Position numbers and translations under genes: made by a program. From Sphingobacterium olei (GTDB taxonomy: Bacteria; Bacteroidota; Bacteroidia; Sphingobacteriales; Sphingobacteriaceae): a stretch of 64,000 nucleotides of DNA. The stretch spans positions 248,001-312,000 of the forward strand of contig NZ_SUME01000001.1 of assembly GCF_005048855.1 (NCBI RefSeq), read 5' to 3'. This document shows, one piece after another, positions 37,277 through 46,693 of the stretch; position 1 is the stretch's first letter; the number at the start of each line of letters is the position of its first letter. The notes below the pieces were generated by a model. It saw only the letters and a program-made list of their open reading frames with translations, was not told the DNA's origin and did not search any database.

Positions 37277-37756
37277 TTATTTTACCTTCGTTATCACAAA
37301 TTTCTTTTGAAGCTGATCCGGCCCCGGTAGACCGAGTGTAATGCCCTTATCGTTACTCACCAGTTCGATGGTCAGCGTATTATCTTTTGTCGGATCCAGG
37401 TTCGGACTAGGCATCCAGCGGACACGTACCGGGATATCGAATATGCCCGGTAAAAAGTACAGGGTATTGCCCGGAGTCACCATTTCGTAGTCGACACCTT
37501 CTTTCAAGCCATCTCCAGCAGTAACTTTAAAAGTAACGCCAATATTTTCGAGCTGCACTTTAGAACTTAGGTATATATTGTATGTCCGCACCGAAGCTGC
37601 CATATAATTGACTGATTCAGATGAGGCATTATTATTCATGATATGGATAAAAGCATGGTCGTAAGGTTGCACCTCTTCTTTGCCGCACGCTCCAAAAAGC
37701 AATATAAAGAAGGAGAATAGACTATATATTAAACTATTTTTCATCGTTTTTATCAT
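37277..37756 (-). CDS. DUF4843-type lipoprotein
   Basis: 159 residues; start at 37756 overlaps the SusD stop codon by one base, and the Met at 37744 is an alternative. Lipobox LLFGAC (Cys about 24). The mature protein is a single small beta-sandwich-like domain (ESVNYMAASVRTYNIYLSSK; GVTFKVTAGDGLKEGVDYEM; FDIPVRVRWMPSPNLDPTKD). The pattern and place right after SusD fit DUF4843, a common accessory in STN-type SusCD operons. Function unknown; perhaps a structural part of the surface complex. Confidence 0.78.
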   Translation of the reverse strand: MIKTMKNSLIYSLFSFFILLFGACGKEEVQPYDHAFIHIMNNNASSESVNYMAASVRTYNIYLSSKVQLENIGVTFKVTAGDGLKEGVDYEMVTPGNTLYFLPGIFDIPVRVRWMPSPNLDPTKDNTLTIELVSNDKGITLGLPGPDQLQKKFVITKVK

Positions 37757-39255
37757 TAGTTGTTTACAGTAGGATTTCCTTTCATACCCGTGTTGGCATC
37801 CAATTCCCGCTGAGGAATAGGGAGCACAAAGTAGTCGCTTGGATAGGTAAGCTCTTTCACTGTCGAGTTTGTATTGGTATTACGGACTAGGTTCTGTTTC
37901 CGCCGGGTAATGTCAAATAGGCGATGACCTTCAAATGCAAGCTCACGTATCCGTTCTTCATACACAATGTTTCTCATGGCATCGAGATCGTTTTCGGGTA
38001 GAATAATGTCGTCACCTGAAGTCTGCAGTCCGCGTGCTCTGATAGTCTCAACATCGGCAGCAGCCAATTCAGCTTGCTTTTTTCCAATATATGCTTCGGC
38101 GCGATTTAAATATATTTCAGACACGCGCAACACTAGCGGATTCATGTGTTGTCGATTACCGTCTGTAGCCGTTTGCACCGCGTCAAATTTTCGTGTTAAT
38201 CCGATAAAGTTTGCAGACTGTCCAGGGTTGGTCTCTAACTTGAATAGAAGCGCATTAATACGTAGATCATTAGTCCCTTCATCAAACAGTCCCACAAATT
38301 TTTCCGCTGGATATGCCTGGGGCAGGACAAAATCATTGGCATTTCTGAAATTAAAGAAACTTAGCAGCCCAGAACCTTTATCCTGTCCATTTAGTCTGAA
38401 TATGGTTTCTGTCTCTGGCCCAGCGAGATCAAAATACATGCTGGTATAATTTCCCCCTCTGGCAAGCTGTCGTTCCGATATTACTTCGTTGGCATAACGA
38501 ATGACCTGATCCCAATCTTCCATATATAAGTATACGCGGGATAATAAAGCTTGAACTGCTTCTTTCGATGCGAAGTAAGGTCTTTGCTTGGCTGTTCGAA
38601 AGTCATTACGGTTGTCGTTGTAAATTTGATCAGCCTCTTTCAGATCGCGCAGGACAAAGGCGTACACCTCTTTCACCGGTTGCCTTGTTACCACGTCGTC
38701 CGGCCCTGGAGTCTGCGACAATATGGGCACACCGATGTGCGATGCGTCGGTTGTATAGGTGTATGGCTGTGCATAAGCCCTGCAAAGGTCGAAATGGCCT
38801 AAGGCACGCAGAAATAAAAGTTCGGCTTTGTAAACCGCCAGTTCATTACGGCTTCCTGGATACTTTTCTTCTAGAGAAGGGAGATAGAAAAGAGCGTTAT
38901 TCACATTGGCTAATGATGCGAGAATATCAGACCAGATTTTGGCCGATGGCGCTGCCTCTTGGTCTGGATCAGAATTATAATTATATATATTTTGCCGTCC
39001 CTCCGCGAGCTGTTGTAGGTCTGCCTGTAGTAAGTCTCCTGCTAACTCGGGGTAGAGGTAAAAGTGATTGGTATAATAATCGTATGTTTTTGCATAAGCT
39101 CCCGGGATAGCTGATCGAATACCGTCCATATCCGAAAAAAGTACCGGTATGGTTGTTTGGCCCACGGGCATCACGTTCAAGAATTTTTTGCATCCACTAA
39201 GGCCAAAAAGGAGTAGTGTGAGCGTGCTATATATTTTAACTTGTTGTATATTCAT
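37756..39255 (-). CDS. SusD/RagB-family outer-membrane lipoprotein (3)
   Basis: 499 residues. Lipobox LFGLSGC (Cys about 22), then KKFLNVMPVGQT, the typical SusD opening. Helical repeat segments are AVYKAELLFLRALGHFDLCR and AVQALLSRVYLYMEDWDQVI. The C-terminal block is RVSEIYLNRAEAYIGKKQAE, MRNIVYEERIRELAFEGHRL, FDITRRKQNL and FVLPIPQRELDANT. It follows the STN-containing SusC by 11 bases. Likely forms the ligand-capturing lid of that transporter. Confidence 0.93.
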   Translation of the reverse strand: MNIQQVKIYSTLTLLLFGLSGCKKFLNVMPVGQTTIPVLFSDMDGIRSAIPGAYAKTYDYYTNHFYLYPELAGDLLQADLQQLAEGRQNIYNYNSDPDQEAAPSAKIWSDILASLANVNNALFYLPSLEEKYPGSRNELAVYKAELLFLRALGHFDLCRAYAQPYTYTTDASHIGVPILSQTPGPDDVVTRQPVKEVYAFVLRDLKEADQIYNDNRNDFRTAKQRPYFASKEAVQALLSRVYLYMEDWDQVIRYANEVISERQLARGGNYTSMYFDLAGPETETIFRLNGQDKGSGLLSFFNFRNANDFVLPQAYPAEKFVGLFDEGTNDLRINALLFKLETNPGQSANFIGLTRKFDAVQTATDGNRQHMNPLVLRVSEIYLNRAEAYIGKKQAELAAADVETIRARGLQTSGDDIILPENDLDAMRNIVYEERIRELAFEGHRLFDITRRKQNLVRNTNTNSTVKELTYPSDYFVLPIPQRELDANTGMKGNPTVNN

Positions 39256-39266
39256 AATGGTGTAAA

Positions 39267-42200
39267 TTAGAGTTTTACATTGAGACCCAATGATATAGTG
39301 GTTTCCATCGGATACCCCGACATAGTCTGCTTAAAGGAATTCCAGTTAGATCTATCGTATGGTGTCCATAATCCTATGTTATCTGCTATCAAAGTGATGT
39401 TCGCTCCTCTTGTACCTATCCGTTGCGCCCAGTCGTAGGGAAGGTTGTATGAAAAGCTTACGTTTTTTAGACGAAGGAATGTCGCATTGGACAAGTAACG
39501 CGTCGAGTTTCGTGTCGAGTTTGCATTCGTCACTTGCCATAGCGGCTTAGGCGAAAGTGCGAGATCTCCAGGTTGCTGCCATCGATCCAGTTGATTGATA
39601 GACTGGTTGCTTGTCATTAGGTTCAGACCATCGGAGGATGCATCTCTACCAAATGAAGTAAAGCGATAGCCTCCCGCTGAATAGATTGCCAAAAAGCTCA
39701 TTGATAAGTCCTTATATCGCAAGGTGTTCGTAATTCCTCCGTAGAACCATGGTGTGGAATTTTTATATGGCACACGGTCGCCGAGGTTGAACGTATGTGT
39801 GATGTTTCCATTGACATCGTACCACATCGGCGCACCATCACGTGGATCTACGCCCGCCCATCGCACCAGATAATAAGTACCCAAATCTTCACCTTCTGTC
39901 CAGATCGTACGGTCTCTCACTTGCGGTATGCCATTATATAGTTCTAAGAGTTTATTTCGGTTGTGGGAGATATTCGCAGATGTGACCCAGCTGAAGTTTT
40001 TCCCATCAATATTCGTCGTTTCTATATTTAGCTCAATTCCACGATTTAGTGTCGATCCGATATTGCGAGGCACGCGGGTGTCACCGGTAGTCCGACTCAC
40101 ATCCTGGTCCTGCAACAGATCTACCGTGTGCTTGTTATAAAACTCGAGTTCTACATCGACACGGTTATTGAAATTCGCGCGAACTCCGATATTCGTCATA
40201 TAGGATTGCTCCCAACTTAGCCGGCGGTTCCATACATTAGACATGGTGGATCCGCTCATTCCATAGTAATTGCTGGAGGTTCCGTAATTATAAAGGCCTT
40301 GGGCACGTAAATTCCCCAGCCTTGAATTACCGTTGGTACCGAAGGATGCTTTGAGTTTCAGCACTTTTAATAAGTCGCTATTAAAGAACTCCTCATTGTG
40401 GATATTCCAGGAAGATCCGACAGACCAAAAATTTCCCCAACGCGTGTCTTCACCAAAATCCGAATTGCCGTCGGCACGCCAGTTAAGCGCGATATAGTAT
40501 CTACTGTCATAGTTGTAGGATCCTTGAGCAAAAAATGATGATCGTCGTACCCTAGAAGAAGAGCTGCTCGCATTTTCCCGAACAGCAGCATAGCTTACCT
40601 CTTTGATGTGATCATTGGCAAAGCCGTTGCCTCTAGCACTAAGGGTTCTATTATCTTGAGAGCTGGCTTCAAATCCCAATAGGCCACCTAAAGTATGCTT
40701 GCCGAATTGTTGATTGTAGTTTAGCCGCTCAATAGCCGACCAAAGTAGAAAATTAGCGTGACCACGCGTCGCATATCCCATAGGGTTTCCTTGTGAGTCT
40801 TTTCCTGACCAATTTGTTCGCGCTGCGTACATCTCTTCGTGGTTACTTTGATAGTTAGCGCCTACTTGGCTAGTTAGCTTCAACGTGGGGAGAATCGAGT
40901 AGTCTAATACCAGATTGTTAACGGTGTAAAAACTTCTTTGCATATTGTCATTTTCCTCGCGTTCGGCCACCCCGCTGAAAAACTTATACGACCTTGCACC
41001 CAAAACAAATTCGCCGGTTATCGGATCTTGTATCCTCTCTATCCTATCATAAATTTGTCTCGGCGAACCGTCTGCATTATATGGAGAGATAATAGGCAAG
41101 AAAGAATAGTAGTCTGTTGATGGGTTAAAAATATCGTCTACGTTATACGAACCCGACATTAGCAACGTCAGTTTCAACTTGTCAGAAAGATTAAAATCAA
41201 TATTACTTCGTAATGACATGCGGTCTTGTCGATTTCCTTTGATGGTAGATTCATTCATAAAATACTCGCCCGAGATATAGTACCCCACATCATCTGTTCC
41301 ACCGCTGATATTCAGATTATTCTGAAAATAGGTGCCTATCCCATAATACACGTCCGTCCAGTCGGTATTTGTAGCGCTGTACGGATTACCGGGTAGATCC
41401 TGATAGGGAAAGTAGGCGATATCGTTGCCAGGTACATTTAGATATGATTCTCGAGCCAGCGTCCGGTATTGCTCGCCATCTAATGTCTTGAATAGCGTGG
41501 ATTTGTTTATGGTTGACAAACCATAGCGACTGGTCACACTGAGTGAAGGTGCACTTTTTATTCCCTTTTTTGTCGTAATAAGTATGACACCGTTAGAACC
41601 ATCCGCGCCGTATAAAGATGCCATAGTTGCGTCCTTCAACACGGTAATACTTTCGATATCTTCTGGGTTAAGGTAGGATAGGGGGCTCACCGCCGTATTC
41701 ATACCGGGGATCATATTGGTGCGGTCACCTGTATATACACGGATTCCATCGACGATCCACAGCGGCTCGTTAGATGCCGAAAGAGAGGCCTCTCCTCTAA
41801 TCCGAAGATTCATTCTTGGCCGTGTACTACTGGCCTGATCGGTATTGAAATCTATCTGGAGACCCGGTACCAGCCCTTCTAGCATATTATCAATACGTTG
41901 CGCAGGTAGATTTTTAATCTGTTTGGCCGTGACCTGAAAGGCACTTCCTACCATGTCCGAACGTTTCTGCACGAGACCATACCCACCTACGATAACCGCT
42001 TCCTCTAGCATATTCTCAGCAGCCAACAATTGCACATTAATTTCATTTTGAGTGCTGGTTGCCTCGATCTCCCGTGTCTCCATACCGACGAATCTGAAGA
42101 CGAGTACCGGATTAATGAGTGATGGCGCCAGCGACAGTACATACAGCCCCTGTTCATTTGTCTGCACCGTCCTTCCAGAACCATTTTTTAGGGATACGGT

Positions 42201-42635
42201 CACTCCACCTAGGGGCTTTCCCCCATCATTTGTGACCCGGCCTCGCATAACGCGCTCCTGTTGTACGGTAGTGGTTGCTGAAGAATGCGGATTAACTGGC
42301 CTGGCCGCTTTCCGTACAATGATCACTTTGTCATCGATTTCATAGACTAATCCTACGGATTTGCACAATTCATTTAGTACTAGATCGAGCCGTTGATCTT
42401 TGACGTCTAGCTTACCGGACTGTAGATTTTGGATGTCTTCCTTTTTATAAAGGAAAGTATACCCACTCTGCACTTCCAGTTGGCTGAATATACGTTCGTA
42501 CGGCATGTTGACGATCGAAAGTGTCACCTTGACCGTCTCTATTGCCTGGGTTGCGTAAAGCGGTGTTTGCATTAAAAAGAGAAAAGTCAGTAAAGCGGTA
42601 GCCTTCCACATTCGGGTTAAAAATCGATACTTCAT
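39267..42635 (-). CDS. SusC/RagA-family TonB-dependent transporter with STN signalling domain (3)
   Basis: 1122 residues. A signal peptide (about 1-29) is followed by an STN domain (VTLSIVNMPYERIFSQLEVQ; GYTFLYKKEDIQN; VLNELCKSVGLVYEIDDKVI; about 32-110). Next come a carboxypeptidase-like domain (GRVTNDGGKPLGGVTVSL), the plug (EEAVIVGGYGLVQKRSDMVG; EPLWIVDGIRV; VLKDATMASLYGADGSNGVI) and the barrel. The STN domain contacts FecR-type anti-sigma factors, and the fecR and ECF sigma genes lie directly upstream. This transducer arrangement means substrate binding outside the cell induces the locus. Confidence 0.94.
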   Translation of the reverse strand: MKYRFLTRMWKATALLTFLFLMQTPLYATQAIETVKVTLSIVNMPYERIFSQLEVQSGYTFLYKKEDIQNLQSGKLDVKDQRLDLVLNELCKSVGLVYEIDDKVIIVRKAARPVNPHSSATTTVQQERVMRGRVTNDGGKPLGGVTVSLKNGSGRTVQTNEQGLYVLSLAPSLINPVLVFRFVGMETREIEATSTQNEINVQLLAAENMLEEAVIVGGYGLVQKRSDMVGSAFQVTAKQIKNLPAQRIDNMLEGLVPGLQIDFNTDQASSTRPRMNLRIRGEASLSASNEPLWIVDGIRVYTGDRTNMIPGMNTAVSPLSYLNPEDIESITVLKDATMASLYGADGSNGVILITTKKGIKSAPSLSVTSRYGLSTINKSTLFKTLDGEQYRTLARESYLNVPGNDIAYFPYQDLPGNPYSATNTDWTDVYYGIGTYFQNNLNISGGTDDVGYYISGEYFMNESTIKGNRQDRMSLRSNIDFNLSDKLKLTLLMSGSYNVDDIFNPSTDYYSFLPIISPYNADGSPRQIYDRIERIQDPITGEFVLGARSYKFFSGVAEREENDNMQRSFYTVNNLVLDYSILPTLKLTSQVGANYQSNHEEMYAARTNWSGKDSQGNPMGYATRGHANFLLWSAIERLNYNQQFGKHTLGGLLGFEASSQDNRTLSARGNGFANDHIKEVSYAAVRENASSSSSRVRRSSFFAQGSYNYDSRYYIALNWRADGNSDFGEDTRWGNFWSVGSSWNIHNEEFFNSDLLKVLKLKASFGTNGNSRLGNLRAQGLYNYGTSSNYYGMSGSTMSNVWNRRLSWEQSYMTNIGVRANFNNRVDVELEFYNKHTVDLLQDQDVSRTTGDTRVPRNIGSTLNRGIELNIETTNIDGKNFSWVTSANISHNRNKLLELYNGIPQVRDRTIWTEGEDLGTYYLVRWAGVDPRDGAPMWYDVNGNITHTFNLGDRVPYKNSTPWFYGGITNTLRYKDLSMSFLAIYSAGGYRFTSFGRDASSDGLNLMTSNQSINQLDRWQQPGDLALSPKPLWQVTNANSTRNSTRYLSNATFLRLKNVSFSYNLPYDWAQRIGTRGANITLIADNIGLWTPYDRSNWNSFKQTMSGYPMETTISLGLNVKL

Positions 42636-42655
42636 TCTTTGATAAGGGTTGTTGA

Positions 42656-43825
42656 TTATTGTGTGTTTTTAATATGCATTACGTTGATGCGCTGAGCAGT
42701 TGTTTGAAATCGAGCGTCACCTAGCTTTTCAAACTTGCGCAATACCTGATTGACATCCGGGTATAAAGGGATCTTTCCAGTGGCCGATATACCGTGCAGG
42801 GCCTGATCTGTAAGGGCGACCTCGAGATTATACCAGCGTCCTACCTGACGCAGTATTTCATCCATTGGCGTGTCGTCAAAAGCTAGCATGCCCTTTGTCC
42901 AGCTTGAGGCAATCGCGGGATTAACCGAACGCAATATAGTATGTCCCGTCGAAGGTTCGTATTCCAGCTGATGCCCAGGTTTAAGAAATAATTCTTTTTG
43001 GGACTCGGAATCTCGCAGGGAAATCTTTCCCTCCATCAATGTCGTGTAGTGATAGGGCTCATCACCATAAGCTTTTACATTAAACACAGTACCATGTACA
43101 TGTATTTGTTGTTTTCCTGCTTCGACGACAAATTGTTTGTCTGCCATGGAAGCGATTTCAAAAAATCCTTCACCTTCCAGCTGTACCCTTCTTTCTTTTC
43201 CAGTAAATGCAGACGGAAACGTCAAAGTAGATCCCGCGTTTAGGTAGACTTTCGATCCATCTGCCAGTACGATCTGATATTTCTTTTTGTAGGGCACAAT
43301 GATCTTATTATTCCCCGGTGACGACAAAACACCGCCAAGTGCCTCTACACTAAGGACGCCATTGCTATTCTCAAATTCTGCTTCCGCAGCCCGTAAGGCA
43401 GAAATGGTGTCCATACGCACCGTTTCGCCCGTAGCCAGTACCAATTGTACGCCATTTGTCGTGTCTTGTTGCGTAATCAATATATCGGATTCGACCCCCC
43501 ACCGAGACTGCATATGGAATAGTATTCCAAATGTAAGTACCAGTGCAACAGCAGCTGCGATAAGGCCGTAACGCATCCGATATAAGTGGCTAACCGGATG
43601 AACACTCCTCAGCGCTTCGGTGTACGCAGCTTTCGGGTCAAACTGAGCCATCTGGTCCAGCTCATTTTGCGTTCGAACTGTATCTTTCAACTCGTCGAAA
43701 ATTTCTTTTAGTTTTGGATCAGCAGCTATTTGTTCTTCTAGCACAATACGTTCAGCCGGACCTAGCAAGTCCATTTTATATAAAAATATTTTTTCCGCTA
43801 AATCGTGCGGATTTCTATCAGGCAT
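42656..43825 (-). CDS. FecR-family anti-sigma factor
   Basis: 389 residues. The N-terminal cytoplasmic part (about 1-85, ERIVLEEQIAADPKLKEIFD) is followed by one membrane segment (YGLIAAAVALVLTFGILF, about 86-104). The periplasmic FecR domain has YKKKYQIVLADGSKVYLNAG, LTFPSAFTGKERRVQLEGEG and FFEIASMADKQFVVEAGKQQ. The C-terminal DUF4974 domain has FDDTPMDEILRQVGRWYNLE and GKIPLYPDVNQVLRKFEKLG, which binds the STN domain of the transporter. It relays ligand occupancy to the ECF sigma factor. The transporter gene starts 20 bases downstream. Confidence 0.93.
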   Translation of the reverse strand: MPDRNPHDLAEKIFLYKMDLLGPAERIVLEEQIAADPKLKEIFDELKDTVRTQNELDQMAQFDPKAAYTEALRSVHPVSHLYRMRYGLIAAAVALVLTFGILFHMQSRWGVESDILITQQDTTNGVQLVLATGETVRMDTISALRAAEAEFENSNGVLSVEALGGVLSSPGNNKIIVPYKKKYQIVLADGSKVYLNAGSTLTFPSAFTGKERRVQLEGEGFFEIASMADKQFVVEAGKQQIHVHGTVFNVKAYGDEPYHYTTLMEGKISLRDSESQKELFLKPGHQLEYEPSTGHTILRSVNPAIASSWTKGMLAFDDTPMDEILRQVGRWYNLEVALTDQALHGISATGKIPLYPDVNQVLRKFEKLGDARFQTTAQRINVMHIKNTQ

Positions 43826-43957
43826 CTTATGAGATTTGTTTTACAATCCATACAAGTAACTCGGGCGAAAGGATTAGTCCGATAGCAATTTTTTTTTAAA
43901 ACGTTTACTATCCCTGAAAATCAAGTGTTTCAGATTTCGTAAAATAATGAAACTTTT

Positions 43958-44527
43958 TTATTGAAAGGTATCCCATAGGATCAAGGCTGCAAGAGGGAAC
44001 AGATCTTTGAGCGTGTGCTTTAATGCTTTTTTTGCATTATTTTTATGAACCTTTACGGTATTGATGCTAATAGACATCTGGTCAGCGATCTCCTGATTAG
44101 ATTTTTGTTCTAAAAAAGCCAATTTGAATACCTCAGCTGTTTTATCAGGTAGGTTTGATACTTCATCTAAAATTCTTCTATACAACTCAGCTCGTACTAT
44201 ACTGTGAAAATGGTCATCTTGCTCATACAGTTTCGGATTATTATCGGCCAGTCGCCCTAGAATTTTTTCGTGTGTAGCTGTAGTGTTCAATTCATTGATA
44301 GTGGCATTTCGAACACTCTTATACAAGAAATTACGCAGGTGATTGACATCCTTGAATACAGTTTTATCCTGCCATAGCTTTATAAGTGCCGATTGTACTA
44401 CATCCTGTGCTTTCTCTTGGTCTTGCAATACCGTATTTGAAAAATAACAAAGCGACTGGTAGAAATTGTCGTAAATAAACTCCCACCTTTTTTTTTCATT
44501 TTGTATATTATTGAAATCGATCTGCAT
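43958..44527 (-). CDS. ECF-type RNA polymerase sigma factor (sigma-70 family)
   Basis: 189 residues. Region 2 is visible as LCYFSNTVLQDQEKAQDVVQ, ALIKLWQDK and NHLRNFLYKSVRNATINELN. Region 4 is LPDKTAEVFKLAFLEQKSNQ, EIADQMSISINTVKVHKNNA, KKALK. It is typical of Bacteroidota FecI-like sigma factors controlled by FecR. It should direct transcription of the SusCD-M16 operon. The gap to fecR is 132 bases, enough for a promoter driven by the sigma factor itself. Confidence 0.93.
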   Translation of the reverse strand: MQIDFNNIQNEKKRWEFIYDNFYQSLCYFSNTVLQDQEKAQDVVQSALIKLWQDKTVFKDVNHLRNFLYKSVRNATINELNTTATHEKILGRLADNNPKLYEQDDHFHSIVRAELYRRILDEVSNLPDKTAEVFKLAFLEQKSNQEIADQMSISINTVKVHKNNAKKALKHTLKDLFPLAALILWDTFQ

Positions 44528-44682
44528 ACCTTACTAAAATCGTATTGCTCCACTGGCAGATACTGGTCAATTGAATTGAACGTCAAACTTAGATAAATTT
44601 AGCATCATTTGCAATATAAATACGTGACTACTATGCAAGTCGGCCAGGTTTCTTGTTGTGATTTATTTTTGTATTATATGGT

Positions 44683-44701
44683 TCAAAAGTAGGGTAGAAG
44701 T
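44683..44701 (-). promoter_or_regulatory. shared promoter-like element upstream of the ECF sigma gene
   Basis: TCAAAAGTAGGGTAGAAGT on the plus strand; the minus strand reads a -7-like TACTTTTG. The same 19-base stretch with one difference recurs at 50139-50157 upstream of the NTF2-like gene. It gives a sigma-gene leader of about 155 bases. Confidence 0.45.
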
Positions 44702-44807
44702 TATCAACACTATGTTTTTGTTAATTACCAATGGGGAAAAAGTTCTTAAACTAATATTTTATATCTTTATGTTATCAATTATTTAATTAGACATCAATGC
44801 GCGGGGT

Positions 44808-46244
44808 ATGCGTAAAGAAATAGCAAAAAATATGGAAAAGTTATTATCACTAGTGCTACAGGTTTTTGTACTCCAGATTATATTTACCTCTGCGGTCCAT
44901 TCTCAGCAGCTTGCGTTTCCAACAGCCGAAGGTTATGGAAAATATACAAAAGGAGGCCGAGGCGGAGCCGTTTATGAAGTGACGAACCTCAATGACCGGG
45001 GTGAAGGAAGTTTGCGGATGGCCGTAGACGCGGAGGGTCCTAGAACTGTGGTTTTCAGAGTCTCTGGCAACATTGAACTCGAACGTCCGATAAACATAAA
45101 AAATCCATATATCACCATCGCCGGACAGACTGCCCCAGGCGATGGTATCTGCCTCAAAAACTATCCCTTGAGCATTGATGCCGATCACGTAATAATCAGA
45201 TATATTCGGGTACGACCCGGCGACGTGTCCGGAATAGATTACGATGCGGTGTCGAGCAGGTACACCAAGAACATCATACTCGATCATGTATCTGCCAGTT
45301 GGAGTATCGATGAAACCATGTCCATTTATCATTGCGATAGCATCACGGTGCAGTGGTGTATCATTGCCGAAAGCTTGTACGCGTCAAATCACGTTAAAGG
45401 TACACATGGCTTTGGCGGTATATGGGGTTCAAACCACAGTACCTATCATCACAACCTATTGGCCCATCATACCAGTCGCAATCCACGGATGGCGTCAGGT
45501 GCAGGCTATACCGATTACAGAAATAATGTCATTTACAATTGGGGGTACAATAGCTGTTATGGTGGCGAGAAAGAACAGGTCGGTAACGATAAGTTTAATG
45601 TCGCATTCTTTAATATAATTAATAACTATTATAAACCAGGACCCGCAACCCAGCCTGGAGAAGTAGCTTACCGTATCGCCAACCCCTCCCAAAGAAATGA
45701 TGACGATCATGGAAAGTGGTATATTGCTGGCAATGAAATAGCAGGGAATGAGACGGTAACGCGTGATAACTGGAATGGTGGTGTCCAGACAAATATACCT
45801 CTAGAGAAGATTAAGCTGGATAGTGCCTGGCCTTCCATGTCCATTCATGAACAAACCGCTCCAGAAGCCTATATATTGGTGCTAGATCATGCGGGCGCCA
45901 ATTTACCGAAGAGAGATGTCTTAGATTCCCGTATTGTCGCAGAGACTAGAGACGGATTTGCAACATACGGAGGCAGCGGATACCACGAAAATAATAAATT
46001 GTTCAACTCTGCAAACAGAACCGGGATCATTGACTCGCAGAAAGATGTAGGCGGATGGCCTGTGCTCAGCAGTTCCGCTCCACCGAAAGATAGCGATCAC
46101 GACGGCATGCCAGATATATGGGAAGTGAAACGGGGATTGGATCCGTACGATCCTGCCGATAGAAATAAGGTTGCCGAGGATGGATACACCATGTTGGAAG
46201 CATATATGAACAACATCGATTATGAAAGGGAATTATCTGATTAG
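44808..46244 (+). CDS. pectate lyase (PL1-type parallel beta-helix), secreted
   Basis: 478 residues; Met codons a little downstream (MEKLLSLVLQVFVL, 44832) may be the true start of the signal peptide, which ends near TSAVHSQQ. The mature protein opens with AFPTAEGYGKYTKGGRGG and VYEVTNLNDRGEGSLRMAVD, the usual start of Bacteroidota pectate lyases. Right-handed helix rungs follow (ITIAGQTAPGDGICLKN; VIIRYIRVRPGD; IILDHVSASWSIDETMSIYH; STYHHNLLAHHTSRNPRMAS; DYRNNVIYNW). The C-terminal DSDHDGMPDIWEVKRGLDP is a Ca-binding dockerin-like or thrombospondin-3-like motif. It cleaves pectic polymers. It is divergent from the sigma gene. Confidence 0.9.
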   Translation: MRKEIAKNMEKLLSLVLQVFVLQIIFTSAVHSQQLAFPTAEGYGKYTKGGRGGAVYEVTNLNDRGEGSLRMAVDAEGPRTVVFRVSGNIELERPINIKNPYITIAGQTAPGDGICLKNYPLSIDADHVIIRYIRVRPGDVSGIDYDAVSSRYTKNIILDHVSASWSIDETMSIYHCDSITVQWCIIAESLYASNHVKGTHGFGGIWGSNHSTYHHNLLAHHTSRNPRMASGAGYTDYRNNVIYNWGYNSCYGGEKEQVGNDKFNVAFFNIINNYYKPGPATQPGEVAYRIANPSQRNDDDHGKWYIAGNEIAGNETVTRDNWNGGVQTNIPLEKIKLDSAWPSMSIHEQTAPEAYILVLDHAGANLPKRDVLDSRIVAETRDGFATYGGSGYHENNKLFNSANRTGIIDSQKDVGGWPVLSSSAPPKDSDHDGMPDIWEVKRGLDPYDPADRNKVAEDGYTMLEAYMNNIDYERELSD

Positions 46245-46312
46245 TGAAGAAGGTGCAATTTCCAAAAGCGAGCCATTAATAACCATAAAGCCAATTAAAT
46301 ATCAGATCCTAT

Positions 46313-46621
46313 ATGAAAGCGTGGATGTTCTTTTGTCTACTATCAAGTTCGTATCTATGCGTTGCGCAAGATTTCGCCCCAGATAGCGTTAGAAACCGAA
46401 AAAAGATAACGCCAGTTTTTAACGAGATTGTGGGCGTAGGTGTATTCCACGAAAATGACATGCTAAATTTCTTTGCGAGAAATGCAGATGATAACTATAC
46501 TGGAGGATTACATCTGCGCTTAAATACCATATCCGGTTTTAATGAATTAATACGACCAGTGACCTGTACGGGGAAATTAGAAATAGCTCTCCCACGCCAC
46601 CTCTTAAGAACCACTATTTAA
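46313..46621 (+). pseudogene. LpxR-like (DUF2219) lipid A deacylase, truncated remnant
   Basis: 102 residues beginning with a signal peptide (MFFCLLSSSYLCVAQ). It then shows VGVFHENDMLNFFARNADDN and YTGGLHLRL, which fits the N-terminus of the DUF2219/LpxR outer-membrane family. Family members are about 300 residues with twelve strands and need later His and Ser/Asn residues. Here the frame ends after about 85 mature residues with an unrelated tail, and no continuation is seen in the 70 bases before the next gene. Probably a broken gene. Confidence 0.6.
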
Positions 46622-46693
46622 AGTGATTGTCTCTACACTGTGGAGACAATTAAAAGTAATGAAAGACTCCCATCGAATAGCGCTATTTCCCTA

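Noticed and set aside
37967..39110. Long plus-strand frames opposite the third SusD gene (160 and 180 codons)
   Set aside because: They are antisense to a clear SusD with conserved motifs and show no protein-like pattern of their own.
44856..45332. 158-codon minus-strand frame opposite the pectate lyase
   Set aside because: The plus strand encodes an unmistakable pectate lyase; the antisense frame has no domain and is a shadow.
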